Positions 8,688 through 19,434 of a stretch of DNA of 64,000 nucleotides are shown here, one piece after another. The stretch covers positions 292,696-356,695 of the forward strand of contig CACJNS010000001.1 in NCBI GenBank assembly GCA_902594855.1. Reading direction: 5' to 3'. The translations under genes were made by a program, and so were the position numbers. Numbering within the stretch: the first letter of the stretch is position 1; the number at the start of each line of letters is the position of its first letter. Under the pieces are notes generated by a model. It had not been told where the DNA came from. It searched no databases and was given only the letters and a program-made list of their open reading frames with translations. This DNA is from an uncultured SAR86 cluster bacterium. Its GTDB lineage: Bacteria; Pseudomonadota; Gammaproteobacteria; Magnimaribacterales; AG-339-G14.

Positions 8688-10220
8688 ATGGTGATCATAA
8701 AATCATTTACCGCGACTGTAATCGGCGGACTCTTGGTTCTTTCTTTTGAACCATTTGATTTATGGTACCTAAGTCCATTTTTTTTGGCAGGTTTGTGGAG
8801 ACTGCTAGTTCTTGAGTCACCCAAAAATACTTTTGTAATAAGTTTTTTCTTTGGCTTGAGCCTTTGGGTACTTGGAGCTGGTTGGGTTGAAAACAGTATA
8901 GTTAATTACGGAGGAGCTTCGAAACTCGCTGCATATACTTTTGTTTTTTTGATCGCATCTTTTTTGAGTCTTTTTCAAGCAACAAGTTTCTTTTTCATGA
9001 GTTTATTTCGTCTCAATGATCACCACAGATTGATTCTAGCTTTCCCTGTATTTTATGTTTTCGGTGAATATTTGAGAGAATTTTTGTTCACAGGATTGCC
9101 TTGGTTATATGTTGGATATTCAAGCTTAAATAATTTTTTCCTTAATGGTTATATTCCAGTCATAGGTGTTTTTGGAATGTCATTTTTAATATGTCTGTTT
9201 GCAAGCCTGCTAGGCTCTGTGATCTTTTTTCAAAAATTAAGAAAATCACATTTATTTTTGAGTTTGGTCTTTATGAGTATGTTTGCTCTCAACGCAACTT
9301 GGTTATCAACTAAATCTTGGACAGAAAAGACCTCCAGTTTTCAGGCAATTATTGTTCAGCCAAATATCGATGTTCTTGAAAAGTGGAGTCGAGATGGTCA
9401 GGTAAAATCTAGAAACTATTTTTCTAAGGTATTTTTTGATGAGCTTATCGGTAATGAAAACTCACAAGAAAAAATTATATTTTTTTGGCCAGAAGTATCT
9501 TTGCCAGGGTTGTTTTCTAGATTTGAAATTTTTTTAAAAGGGTTATCAGGCACCTTAAAACTAGCTAACGCAGGTGCAGTAGTCGGAATGCTTGATGAAA
9601 AAAAGGATGAAGGTTATGTGAATTCTTTAAAAGGTATAGGCATTTTACAAGGGAATTACGAAAAGAAACGTCTCGTTCCTTTTGGGGAATATCTACCTAT
9701 GGGTGATCTATCAGGTTATTTATTTAATCTCTTTCAATTAGATAGGCCTAATATTGTCAAAGGAGATAATAACTCTTTCATTTCTGGAGATGGCCTCAGA
9801 ATAGGAAGCAGTATTTGTTATGAGATTGCTTATCAAGATGATGTAGCTTTTCAAGCAAAAAATTCAGATGTGATATTTTCAGCTAGTAACGATAACTGGT
9901 TCGGAACCACCATAGGTCCACATCAGCATCTTCAGATTGCCAGATATCGAGCTGCAGAAAATCAAAAGCCCCTCTTGCGTAGTACTTCTACCGGTATATC
10001 AGCTGCAATAAATTTCCATGGAGAAGTTATTGAACAAATTCCTACATTCGTAAACTTTAATAATAAAAATGAGTCATATGATGGTCAGATTTTGAAAGTT
10101 AAAATCAACGCAAGAAGTGGCTCAACGCCATATAACGAGAATGGAAAATATCCATTTCTTTATTTAATTTTATTTATTTTTATTGCCCAAATTTTAAGAA
10201 GGTTTATATTTGATAAATGA
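8688..10220 (+). CDS. lnt: Apolipoprotein N-acyltransferase
   Basis: Inner-membrane enzyme that adds the third acyl chain to lipoproteins. The first ~220 residues form several hydrophobic helices, followed by a periplasmic nitrilase-like domain. The catalytic set is present: Glu in FWPEVSLPG, Lys in EKKRLVPFGEYLP, and Cys in GSSICYEIAY. I chose the ATG at 8688; a TTG at 8685 directly precedes it and a GTG follows at 8691. The last four bases overlap the next gene. In E. coli lnt follows corC (ybeX), but here corC lies 10 kb away on the other strand. Confidence 0.94.
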   Translation: MVIIKSFTATVIGGLLVLSFEPFDLWYLSPFFLAGLWRLLVLESPKNTFVISFFFGLSLWVLGAGWVENSIVNYGGASKLAAYTFVFLIASFLSLFQATSFFFMSLFRLNDHHRLILAFPVFYVFGEYLREFLFTGLPWLYVGYSSLNNFFLNGYIPVIGVFGMSFLICLFASLLGSVIFFQKLRKSHLFLSLVFMSMFALNATWLSTKSWTEKTSSFQAIIVQPNIDVLEKWSRDGQVKSRNYFSKVFFDELIGNENSQEKIIFFWPEVSLPGLFSRFEIFLKGLSGTLKLANAGAVVGMLDEKKDEGYVNSLKGIGILQGNYEKKRLVPFGEYLPMGDLSGYLFNLFQLDRPNIVKGDNNSFISGDGLRIGSSICYEIAYQDDVAFQAKNSDVIFSASNDNWFGTTIGPHQHLQIARYRAAENQKPLLRSTSTGISAAINFHGEVIEQIPTFVNFNNKNESYDGQILKVKINARSGSTPYNENGKYPFLYLILFIFIAQILRRFIFDK

Positions 10221-10798
10221 GAATTGTTTCACTGATATCAGTATTTTTGTTATTTTCTTGTTCGACCATGTTGCTAGATAAAAAAAAATATAACTATGAG
10301 GAACTTCAAAATGAAAGGTCTTTTATACATATCGACCTAAACGAGCAAAAATTATATTATCAAGACGGTAATCGAGTTATCGACTTTCCTATCTCATCAT
10401 CCAGCTACGGTATTGGCAGCGAAGAAAATTCCTTCAAGACCCCCCTCGGACTTCACGAAATATCTGAAAAAATAGGAAACGATCTACCTTTGGGGGCTGT
10501 GATGAAAGGCAGAGTTTGGAATCAGGAAATCATTGAGCCGATTATTGAAGATATCGATATTGAAGAGGACGTTATTACTTCAAGAATTATGTGGCTTGAT
10601 GGCTTAGAACCAGGGAAAAACAAAGGATCCGGGATAGATTCGAAAGCTAGATACATCTACATTCATGGAACTGCAGAGGAAGGACTCATTGGAAGACCTG
10701 CTTCGTTGGGTTGCATCCGAATGATTAATAAGGATGTAATAAGGTTATTTGATTTGGTAGAGGTAGGAACCAAGGTGTTGATTTATTCCCAATCGTAA
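10217..10798 (+). CDS. L,D-transpeptidase (YkuD) lipoprotein
   Basis: Predicted cell-wall cross-linking or protein-attaching enzyme. It has a lipoprotein signal with lipobox ending at Cys15 (LLFSC). The catalytic motif YIHGTAEEGLIGRPASLGCIRM lies near residues 147-168, with the active-site Cys in SLGC. At 193 residues it is essentially a bare YkuD domain without a LysM or peptidoglycan-binding module. ATGA overlap with lnt implies coupled translation. That neighbour finishes lipoprotein maturation, which suits a lipidated product. Substrate is not deducible. Confidence 0.88.
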   Translation: MRIVSLISVFLLFSCSTMLLDKKKYNYEELQNERSFIHIDLNEQKLYYQDGNRVIDFPISSSSYGIGSEENSFKTPLGLHEISEKIGNDLPLGAVMKGRVWNQEIIEPIIEDIDIEEDVITSRIMWLDGLEPGKNKGSGIDSKARYIYIHGTAEEGLIGRPASLGCIRMINKDVIRLFDLVEVGTKVLIYSQS

Positions 10799-10811
10799 CC
10801 AAATATAACCT

Positions 10812-11345
10812 ATGAAAATTTTATCTTTATTGTTTCTTTTTGCCTCGTCATTGGTGTTTGCTGACGATTCTTCATGTAAAAACCTGCTTGATCACGAAGT
10901 TCGTATATTAGCCTCATCAGATTCCGAAAACCTATGCGCATACAATGATAAAGTCATCATGGCGGTCAATGTTGCTAGCTCGTGTGGATTCACCTATCAA
11001 TACGAAGGCTTAGAGAAAATTTACGATAAATATAAACAGAAGGGTTTCATTGTCTTAGGATTCCCCTCTAGAGATTTTTTATATCAAGAATTTAAAGATG
11101 AAGATAAAACAAAGGAATTTTGTAAGACAACTTACGACGTTTCTTTTCCTTTGTACGCAACCTCTAAGGTAAGAGGTGACAGGGCAAACTCATTTTACAA
11201 AAATCTCGCTAAAAATTCTGGAGAAGAACCTTCTTGGAATTTCAGTAAATATTTGATTTCTAAAAACGGTGATATAGAGCTAATACCTCATACCACTAAT
11301 CCTGATTCTCCAGAGGTGATGAAAAAAATAGAAGCTCTTCTTTAA
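10812..11345 (+). CDS. Exported glutathione peroxidase-family protein
   Basis: Thioredoxin-fold peroxidase with a signal peptide (first ~18 residues, cut after FA), so periplasmic. The peroxidatic Cys58 sits in NVASSCGFTYQYEGL, and the SWNFSKYLI motif supplies the Trp and Asn of the active site. The FPCNQFGGQE motif of classical enzymes reads FPSRDFLYQE here, so the tetrad Gln position is Asp. I read that as belonging to a proteobacterial subgroup, not as inactivation. It follows the L,D-transpeptidase by 13 bp and probably shares its transcript. It converges with rpiA with a 4-bp overlap. Confidence 0.85.
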   Translation: MKILSLLFLFASSLVFADDSSCKNLLDHEVRILASSDSENLCAYNDKVIMAVNVASSCGFTYQYEGLEKIYDKYKQKGFIVLGFPSRDFLYQEFKDEDKTKEFCKTTYDVSFPLYATSKVRGDRANSFYKNLAKNSGEEPSWNFSKYLISKNGDIELIPHTTNPDSPEVMKKIEALL

Positions 11346-12016
11346 TCTATTACTTCTACACCGTTTTGTGTTGCTACTACAACCTTGGTAGCTGTCTTCT
11401 GGGCAAAGATTCCGTTCTCAACTACCCCTGGGATTCTGTTTAATCTAATTTCTAATTCATAGGGAACAGCGTAATCCAAATTTAATACATCTAGTATTTG
11501 GTTTCCCTGATCAGTGACAAATCCTGTTCTGTAGGTTGGCTTCCCGCCTAGCTTAACTATTTCTCTCGCAACAAAGCTTCGCGCGTATTCCAAAACCTCG
11601 ATTGCTAGCGGAAAAGCGCCAAGCCTATTTACTTTTTTTGATTCATCAACAATACAAATAAATTCTCTTGCAGAGTAAGCTATTATTTTTTCTCTAGTAA
11701 GAGCTCCGCCTCCGCCTTTTATAAGCTGCTTCTTATCATCATACTCATCAGCTCCATCAACATATATATCTGGCCCACCGACATCGTTTAGCAACGAAAC
11801 TTCAATGCCTTTCTGTTCAAGAAGTTTTGAGCTTCTTTCAGAGCTTGAAACCGCTGCTTTAAAGACAGGATTTTTCTCAGCTAACATTTCGATAAATAAA
11901 TCAACAGTAGAGCCTGTCCCAATACCGATGATTGAGTCCTCGTAAAGTTTTGGCAATATAATATCCAGTGCTTTTGCAGCAGACTGGCGCTTTAAGTTTT
12001 CTTGATCAGAGCTCAT
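11342..12016 (-). CDS. rpiA: Ribose-5-phosphate isomerase A
   Basis: Interconverts ribose 5-phosphate and ribulose 5-phosphate in the pentose phosphate pathway. With the ATG at 12016 the protein is 224 residues, near the E. coli 219. An upstream in-frame start at 12103 would add a hydrophobic stretch and run into ilvA, so I rejected it. Key motifs are GIGTGSTV near residue 30, DGADEYD near 92, KGGGGALTREK and FICIVDESKK. It is divergent from ilvA across 52 bp. Confidence 0.95.
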   Translation of the reverse strand: MSSDQENLKRQSAAKALDIILPKLYEDSIIGIGTGSTVDLFIEMLAEKNPVFKAAVSSSERSSKLLEQKGIEVSLLNDVGGPDIYVDGADEYDDKKQLIKGGGGALTREKIIAYSAREFICIVDESKKVNRLGAFPLAIEVLEYARSFVAREIVKLGGKPTYRTGFVTDQGNQILDVLNLDYAVPYELEIRLNRIPGVVENGIFAQKTATKVVVATQNGVEVID

Positions 12017-12042
12017 TGAAGTGCTTTTACTATGATTAACAG

Positions 12043-12048
12043 TATAAT
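12043..12048 (+). promoter_or_regulatory. Consensus -10 element upstream of ilvA
   Basis: A perfect TATAAT lies 20 bp before the ilvA ATG in the rpiA/ilvA divergent region. A matching -35 at 17 bp spacing is poor; TTGAAG at 12016-12021 would give a 21-bp spacer. Confidence 0.35.
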
Positions 12049-12068
12049 ACAGCGCTTTTAAGGGATTC

Positions 12069-13592
12069 ATGACTAAAAAGAGACAGATCATAGAGAAAAT
12101 CATTTCATCTAAAGTGTATGATATTGCTCAAGTTACTCCGATAGACAAGGCTAGTAACTTATCTAAGTCTTTAAAAAATAATATTTTTCTAAAGAGAGAA
12201 GATCTGCAACCTACTCACTCTTTTAAAGTAAGAGGCTCGTATAACAAAATTGAGCATCTTTACAGAAAAAAGAATGTTCAACATGTAGTGACTGCATCGG
12301 CAGGCAATCATGCTCAAGGTGTGGCCTTAGCAGCAAAACATTTAAAAATTAAAGCTACAATTTTTATGCCCCTTACAACTCCTAAAATAAAAGTTAATTC
12401 TGTAAAAATGTTAGGAGCTAAAGTTAAGCTGACAGGAAATAATTTTGATGAAAGTGCATTGGCTGCTAGCAAATACTGCGGTCAATACAATTTGGATTTT
12501 ATTCATCCATTTGATGATGAGCTGGTGATCGCCGGACAAGGTACCGTTGGCTTAGAAATTGCAAATCAATTTACCGATAACATCTATGCAGTTTTTATAG
12601 GCTCCGGCGGAGGTGGTCTTGTTTCTGGAGTGGGTGAATATTTAAAATCAATAAGACCCGATATAAAAATAATAGCTGTCGAATCAGAAGACTCTGCCGC
12701 TCTACATCAAACCCTAAATTCTGGGAAAAGAATTAAACTTAAAGAAGTTGGTTTATTTGCTGATGGAACAGCAGCAAAACAAATAGGCAAGAAGAACTAT
12801 CCTATTATCAAAGACGTTGTTGATTACTCGATGACAGTAAACATAGATGAGATCTGCTCGGCAGTTAAAGATACTTTTATCGAAACAAGAACCATACCTG
12901 AGCCATCAGGAGCACTGGCTCTTGCTGGATTGAAAAAATATGTCTCCAGATATGGATTAAAAAAGAAAAACTTAATTGCAATTTATTGTGGCTCAAACCT
13001 TAACTTTGAGATGCTTGCCCCAATCGTTGATAGGTCTAGCATGGGCGAACAAAAAGAGATTTTCTTAGGAGTTCAGATTCCAGAGGTGAAAGGAAGTTTT
13101 ATAAAACTTTGCTCAGCTATCGGAAATAAAAACATCACTGAATTCAGTTACAGAATGGATGATTCCTCAACTGCAAAGGTATTTTTAGGTCTTGAATTAG
13201 AATCAAAGCAAAAAAAAGAATGGTCTATAAAGTCTCTCAAGAAGAAATTTTCTGTTATTGATTTATCTGAAGATGAAGTCTCTAAAGTTCATTTAAGGCA
13301 TATGTCAGGTGGAAGAGGACCAGCTTTTAATGGAGAAGAATACGAGGAAATATATATGGTTGATTTCCCAGAAAAACCCGGAGCACTCCTATTTTTCTTG
13401 GAGTCACTTGGAAATCAATGGAACATTTCTCTCTTCCATTACAAAAATCAAGGAGCTTTGTATGGTGGAGCCTTAATTGGTTTTAAGGTTAAAAAGAACT
13501 CTAAGAAAAAATTAGAGCAGAAATTAATTTCCATAGGATTTCCGTTCACTAATCAAACTTCCAGTAAAGCTTATCAAGCGTTTTTAAAATAA
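12069..13592 (+). CDS. ilvA: Threonine ammonia-lyase, biosynthetic
   Basis: PLP enzyme that deaminates threonine to 2-oxobutanoate, the first step to isoleucine. The PLP lysine is in PTHSFKVRGSYN near residue 55, with the phosphate loop in GSGGGGLVSG near 178. At 507 residues it has the C-terminal regulatory part (two ACT-like domains, about 325-507), including PEKPGALLFFLE, so it is the isoleucine-feedback form and not the short catabolic TdcB. The start ATG is 52 bp from the divergent rpiA start. It converges with fau, 1 bp apart. Confidence 0.95.
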   Translation: MTKKRQIIEKIISSKVYDIAQVTPIDKASNLSKSLKNNIFLKREDLQPTHSFKVRGSYNKIEHLYRKKNVQHVVTASAGNHAQGVALAAKHLKIKATIFMPLTTPKIKVNSVKMLGAKVKLTGNNFDESALAASKYCGQYNLDFIHPFDDELVIAGQGTVGLEIANQFTDNIYAVFIGSGGGGLVSGVGEYLKSIRPDIKIIAVESEDSAALHQTLNSGKRIKLKEVGLFADGTAAKQIGKKNYPIIKDVVDYSMTVNIDEICSAVKDTFIETRTIPEPSGALALAGLKKYVSRYGLKKKNLIAIYCGSNLNFEMLAPIVDRSSMGEQKEIFLGVQIPEVKGSFIKLCSAIGNKNITEFSYRMDDSSTAKVFLGLELESKQKKEWSIKSLKKKFSVIDLSEDEVSKVHLRHMSGGRGPAFNGEEYEEIYMVDFPEKPGALLFFLESLGNQWNISLFHYKNQGALYGGALIGFKVKKNSKKKLEQKLISIGFPFTNQTSSKAYQAFLK

Positions 13593-13593
13593 T

Positions 13594-14127
13594 TCAGTCC
13601 GACACTATAATTTGATCGAATTTCATATCGAATTCTTGTTCATCAAATTTAATTCTCTGATATTTATAAGCGATTCCAATTTTGATAATTTTTTTATTTA
13701 AGTTTTCAACATATCTATCGTAAAAACCTCCTCCTCTTCCCAGTCTTTTATAGGATTCAGAAAATCCAACCATTGGAATCAAAATTGCTTCAAAAGAGGC
13801 TTTCTTTTCTTCGATAAATTCTGGCTCACTAATTCCTAAAGGATTTATTTTGTAATCGGTAGCAGAATCTACTGGGCAGAAATCAAGCTGTTTTTTGAGG
13901 AGATTAACTCTTGGTAGAAAAACTTCCGTTCCTTTTTCAATAAGCAGTTTATTTAGTTCTTTTGTAGGAAATTCATCTGAAAGAGACGCATAACTGGCTA
14001 TTGAATTGTACTTACCAAAATATTCTATTGCTCTGCTGAACAAAATTTTTGTTTCTTTTTCCTTTTCGGAATGATTAAGGATAGAAAATCTTCTTTTAAT
14101 TTCAGACCTTGCATCCGTTTTGTTCAT
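13594..14127 (-). CDS. fau: 5-formyltetrahydrofolate cyclo-ligase
   Basis: Converts 5-formyl-THF to 5,10-methenyl-THF with ATP. The signature GRGGGFYDRY lies near residue 140, and an N-terminal RSEIKRRF segment follows the start. I start the gene at the ATG at 14127 (177 residues). An upstream start at 14157 would put coding sequence inside the terminal helix of 6S RNA. The fau(ygfA)-ssrS-zapA order is the classical gammaproteobacterial one, and fau is expected to be co-transcribed downstream of 6S RNA. Confidence 0.93.
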   Translation of the reverse strand: MNKTDARSEIKRRFSILNHSEKEKETKILFSRAIEYFGKYNSIASYASLSDEFPTKELNKLLIEKGTEVFLPRVNLLKKQLDFCPVDSATDYKINPLGISEPEFIEEKKASFEAILIPMVGFSESYKRLGRGGGFYDRYVENLNKKIIKIGIAYKYQRIKFDEQEFDMKFDQIIVSD

Positions 14128-14134
14128 TAAGGAA

Positions 14135-14302
14135 GTTTCCCAGATTACCGTTAACAAAACTAGACCTGAACCGTGAAGTTCAGGGCGGGAAAATCACCCG
14201 CTATCAGGCTGCCCTTAGGGCGCTCAACAAGCAAGGTATCAAGTCCCTTGATTTAATTTATCGGCTCGAGGTTTATTTTGTATATCGAATAACCCAGGAA
14301 AC
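14135..14302 (-). ncRNA. ssrS: 6S RNA
   Basis: Regulatory RNA that mimics an open promoter and binds sigma-70 RNA polymerase. The ends can pair perfectly over 15 bp including G-U pairs (14291-14302 and beyond with 14135-14149), forming the closing stem. Inside, the minus strand reads CCTCGAGCCGATAAATT, closely matching the conserved CCUGAGCCGAU block of gammaproteobacterial 6S. Further internal arms follow (GCGGGTGATTTTCCCGC and CTGAACTTCACGGTTCAG). Position between zapA and fau on the same strand is the standard locus. The length of about 168 nt is slightly below the E. coli 184. Exact ends are estimated from the helix. Confidence 0.9.
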
Positions 14303-14323
14303 AAAGAAATTATAGTTCCAATA

Positions 14324-14701
14324 TTAGAGCTTTGAAAGCTCTGATATTTCTGAGACTAGCTTAAAGTTCAGATCTTCGCCATTTTCGTCTTGAAGATCTG
14401 GATCCTCAGTTTGACTGATCTCTGGTTCTTTCGTGATTTCTTCTTTTGGAGATTCTGGTTGGTCTATGCTTTCAATGACCTCAGCTCCTTGAGACTGAAG
14501 CTTTACTAAATCAGAGGAGATATCCAATGCAGCTAATACTGAAATTCTCTCCATGGGGAGAGTTTTTAATTTTCTTTTGGTTGATTTAATTTTTTTATCG
14601 AGTTTCTCGGCTGCTTCCAATAAATGAGGTTGTTCTTCAACTGGACATTGAAGCTTATATTCTAAGCCACCAATTCTTATTGAGATAATTTCTTCTTCCA
14701 T
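14324..14701 (-). CDS. zapA: Cell division protein ZapA
   Basis: FtsZ-ring stabilising protein. The N-terminal ZapA domain is clear: SIRIGGLEYKLQCP, EEQPHLLEAAEKLDKKI, then MERISVLAALDISSDLVKLQ. At 125 residues it is longer than E. coli ZapA (109), because the C-terminal 45 residues form an acidic, proline-containing tail instead of ending after the coiled coil. It lies between a coiled-coil gene (2 bp upstream) and 6S RNA, all on the minus strand. Confidence 0.92.
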   Translation of the reverse strand: MEEEIISIRIGGLEYKLQCPVEEQPHLLEAAEKLDKKIKSTKRKLKTLPMERISVLAALDISSDLVKLQSQGAEVIESIDQPESPKEEITKEPEISQTEDPDLQDENGEDLNFKLVSEISELSKL

Positions 14702-14703
14702 AG

Positions 14704-14892
14704 TTATAGATTATCCACTTTATCGATTAAATTCTCTATATTTTCTAACGCTTCATCCATGCCTTTTTTTAATTTAATGTTTTCAGATTTAAGCTTTTTA
14801 TTTTTCTTTCTTAAATCTTGATTCGCTTCCCTAAGTTTTTTTGACATTTCTAGAAGTTCTTTTATGTTTTCTTCAAGAGAAGCTTTAGACAT
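14704..14892 (-). CDS. Small coiled-coil protein of the TIGR02449/ZapB-like type
   Basis: A 62-residue protein made almost entirely of charged heptads (LREANQDLRKKNKKLKSEN and flanks), predicted to form one long coiled coil. A short coiled-coil gene directly upstream of zapA is a known gammaproteobacterial pattern (TIGR02449 family). A role in the division ring is an inference from position and resemblance to ZapB. Start ATG at 14892, and the stop is 2 bp before the zapA start, so translation is likely coupled. Confidence 0.75.
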   Translation of the reverse strand: MSKASLEENIKELLEMSKKLREANQDLRKKNKKLKSENIKLKKGMDEALENIENLIDKVDNL

Positions 14893-14916
14893 TTGATTAT
14901 TTTAACATTCTGCATA

Positions 14917-14958
14917 TAAAAAAAAGCACCCTTTGAAAAATCTTAGGGTGCTTTTTTT
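14917..14958 (-). terminator. Intrinsic terminator of katG
   Basis: An 8-bp G/C-containing stem AGCACCCT/AGGGTGCT (14925-14932 with 14945-14952) has a 12-nt loop and runs of A on one side and T on the other. On the minus strand it directly follows the katG stop and ends in a U-run. It would also work in the other direction, but no plus-strand gene precedes it. Confidence 0.9.
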
Positions 14959-14967
14959 ACTATCAGA

Positions 14968-17199
<2,232 letters not shown>

Positions 17200-18105
17200 A
17201 TGATCAGCATTAAACAAATAAATTATGCTCTAACCGTAGCAAAAACTTTACATTTTAGAAAGGCTGCAGAAATTTGTTTTGTCTCTCCTTCTACATTGAG
17301 TAATGCCATAACCGAGATGGAAAATCAGCTAGGCATCAAAATTTTTGAAAGAAATAATAAAAAAGTCATCGTGACCGAACTTGGTCGAGAAATCCTAGAA
17401 AAATCTAAAACAATCAAAATGCAGCTTGAAGACATACAAAAAATTTCTGAATCAACTAAAGCTCCCTTATCTCACAATTTATCTATAGGCATTATTCCAA
17501 CTGTGAGTCCTTTTATACTTCCTTATTTATTGCCAAAGTTGAGTAGTGATTTTCCTAAACTGAAACTTAAAGTCACTGAGGCACAATCTGAGAATCTCCT
17601 TATCATGCTGGAAAATGGAGAAATAGATATGGCTGTTCTTGCCCTTCCCTACAATATCAGGGGATTAAAATCGTATAAGTTCTGGCATGAAAACTTTTAT
17701 TGGATTAGCACAAAAAAAGATACTAGGAGCAAGAGAAATAAAATCAAAGCTAAAGACCTTGATTTGAATGAACTTATCCTTTTAGAAGAAGGCAACTGCC
17801 TGAAAGATCACGTTCTTTCAGCGTGTAAAATTTCTGATGAAACTCAACACGATATAAAAGCAACCAGCCTTAATACTCTCATTCAATTGGTTAAAGGCGG
17901 TATGGGGACAACTTTGATTCCAGAAATGGCGCTGGAACAACTAATTAAAGGCAATAAAAATCTTTCAATGACAGAATTGGATGAGAGCGGACCACATAGA
18001 GAAATTGCTCTAATCGTTCGCCAAAATTATTCTGGCCAGAGGGATGCTCAAATTTTGTGTTCAATACTTAAAACAGAACTTGATATACGATTTTCAAAGC
18101 AATAA
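17200..18105 (+). CDS. oxyR: Hydrogen-peroxide-sensing regulator OxyR
   Basis: LysR-family activator of peroxide defence. The N-terminal winged helix spans residues 1-60 (LHFRKAAEICFVSPSTLSNAI). The redox cysteines are conserved: Cys200 and Cys209 in LLEEGNCLKDHVLSACK, equal in spacing and context to E. coli Cys199 and Cys208. This separates it from generic LysR regulators. At 301 residues the length is normal. Divergent katG is the likely target, and autoregulation is expected from family behaviour. Confidence 0.94.
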   Translation: MISIKQINYALTVAKTLHFRKAAEICFVSPSTLSNAITEMENQLGIKIFERNNKKVIVTELGREILEKSKTIKMQLEDIQKISESTKAPLSHNLSIGIIPTVSPFILPYLLPKLSSDFPKLKLKVTEAQSENLLIMLENGEIDMAVLALPYNIRGLKSYKFWHENFYWISTKKDTRSKRNKIKAKDLDLNELILLEEGNCLKDHVLSACKISDETQHDIKATSLNTLIQLVKGGMGTTLIPEMALEQLIKGNKNLSMTELDESGPHREIALIVRQNYSGQRDAQILCSILKTELDIRFSKQ

Positions 18106-18138
18106 ATTACACAAATAAATCTAGGTTAAAATAACAGT

Positions 18139-19434
18139 ATGAATACATATCAAAAAAGAAGAGATGAACTTGTCAGTTCTTTGCCAAAAAACTCCTTGGT
18201 TTTGATTGCTTCAGCTGATGAAATTATTAGAAATAATGATGCCATGTTCTCTTTCCGTCAGAACAGTGATCTGCTGTATTTATCTGCTTTCAATGAACCG
18301 GAATCTATTGCGTTATTTGATACTGACAATAAGAAGTTTCATCTATTTTGTAGAGACAAAGATCCACTTCGAGAACAGTGGGATGGAAAAAGATTGGGAT
18401 ACAAAGGAGCATCAAATATTGGTGCGGATGAAGGGCACGATATAAAAGAATTTGATTCGAAATTCTTAGAGTTGATAAAAAATAAAGAAAGAATTTATTT
18501 GCAAAAAGACAACATCCATCTTTCGACAAAAATTGATGCGCTGGTAGATCAGGCAAAAAAAGAGTTTGGAAGAACTAACTATTCTTTTCCTGAAGAGTTC
18601 TTCTCAATTTCACCAATCCTTCATGAAATGAGGCTTTTTAAAGATGAGGATGAAATTTCAATAATGAAGAAAGCTTGTTCTATTTCTGCTCAAGCACACA
18701 TTAGAGCAATGAAATCAGTGAAGCCTGGCATGTTCGAGTATGAACTCGAGGCTGAATATGTTCATGAATTTATGAAGAACGGTGCTAGAGATTGTGCTTA
18801 CACTCCTATCGTGGGTAGTGGCAACAACAGTTGTATTCTTCATTACAATCAGAACGATAGAAAAATGGAAAACGGGGATCTGGTTTTGGTAGATGCTGGT
18901 TGTGAATATCAAGGATATGCAAGCGACATAACAAGAACCTTTCCTGTAAACGGAAAGTTTTCCCCGGAGCAGAAGCTTATTTATGAAATAGTCTTAGAAG
19001 CCCACAAAAATTGTATCGAAATGCTGAAGCCTGGAATTTCATGGATGGATGTTCATCGCCAGTCTATTGAAACAATTACCGAAGGCCTTATTGAAATTAA
19101 TCTTTTGTCAGGATCATTAGAGGAAAATATAGAGAAAGAAAATTATTCTAAATTTTATATGCATAGAGTAGGCCATTGGCTTGGTCTTGATGTTCATGAT
19201 GTAGGGGGGTACGGATCGGAAGGTGACTGGAGATTAATGGAACCAGGAATGGTTACAACAATTGAACCTGGAATCTATATAAAAGAAGGGCTTGAGGGAG
19301 TGCCTGAAGAATTTCATAAAATTGGTGTAAGAATTGAGGATGACGTCTTAATAACAGATGATGGTTATGAAATTCTGAGTTCGGAAGTTCCTGTCGACGT
19401 TGAATCTATTGAAAAGCTAGCATCGTCAGATTGA
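18139..19434 (+). CDS. pepP: Xaa-Pro aminopeptidase
   Basis: Metallopeptidase removing an N-terminal residue before proline. At 431 residues it resembles E. coli PepP (441). It has the N-terminal aminopeptidase-P domain (residues 1-125) and a pita-bread catalytic domain with all metal ligands: DAGCEYQGYASDITRTF, HRVGHWLGLDVHD, TIEPGIY and RIEDDVLI. It overlaps the TTG start of ubiH by 4 bp. The pepP-ubiH order is as in E. coli. Confidence 0.95.
   Translation: MNTYQKRRDELVSSLPKNSLVLIASADEIIRNNDAMFSFRQNSDLLYLSAFNEPESIALFDTDNKKFHLFCRDKDPLREQWDGKRLGYKGASNIGADEGHDIKEFDSKFLELIKNKERIYLQKDNIHLSTKIDALVDQAKKEFGRTNYSFPEEFFSISPILHEMRLFKDEDEISIMKKACSISAQAHIRAMKSVKPGMFEYELEAEYVHEFMKNGARDCAYTPIVGSGNNSCILHYNQNDRKMENGDLVLVDAGCEYQGYASDITRTFPVNGKFSPEQKLIYEIVLEAHKNCIEMLKPGISWMDVHRQSIETITEGLIEINLLSGSLEENIEKENYSKFYMHRVGHWLGLDVHDVGGYGSEGDWRLMEPGMVTTIEPGIYIKEGLEGVPEEFHKIGVRIEDDVLITDDGYEILSSEVPVDVESIEKLASSD

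Noticed and set aside
12017-12103. N-terminal extension of rpiA
   Set aside because: It would overlap ilvA and add a hydrophobic segment not found in RpiA; the ATG at 12016 fits the family length.
14109-14315. Plus-strand 68-codon reading frame
   Set aside because: It is the antisense of 6S RNA and has no protein-like features.
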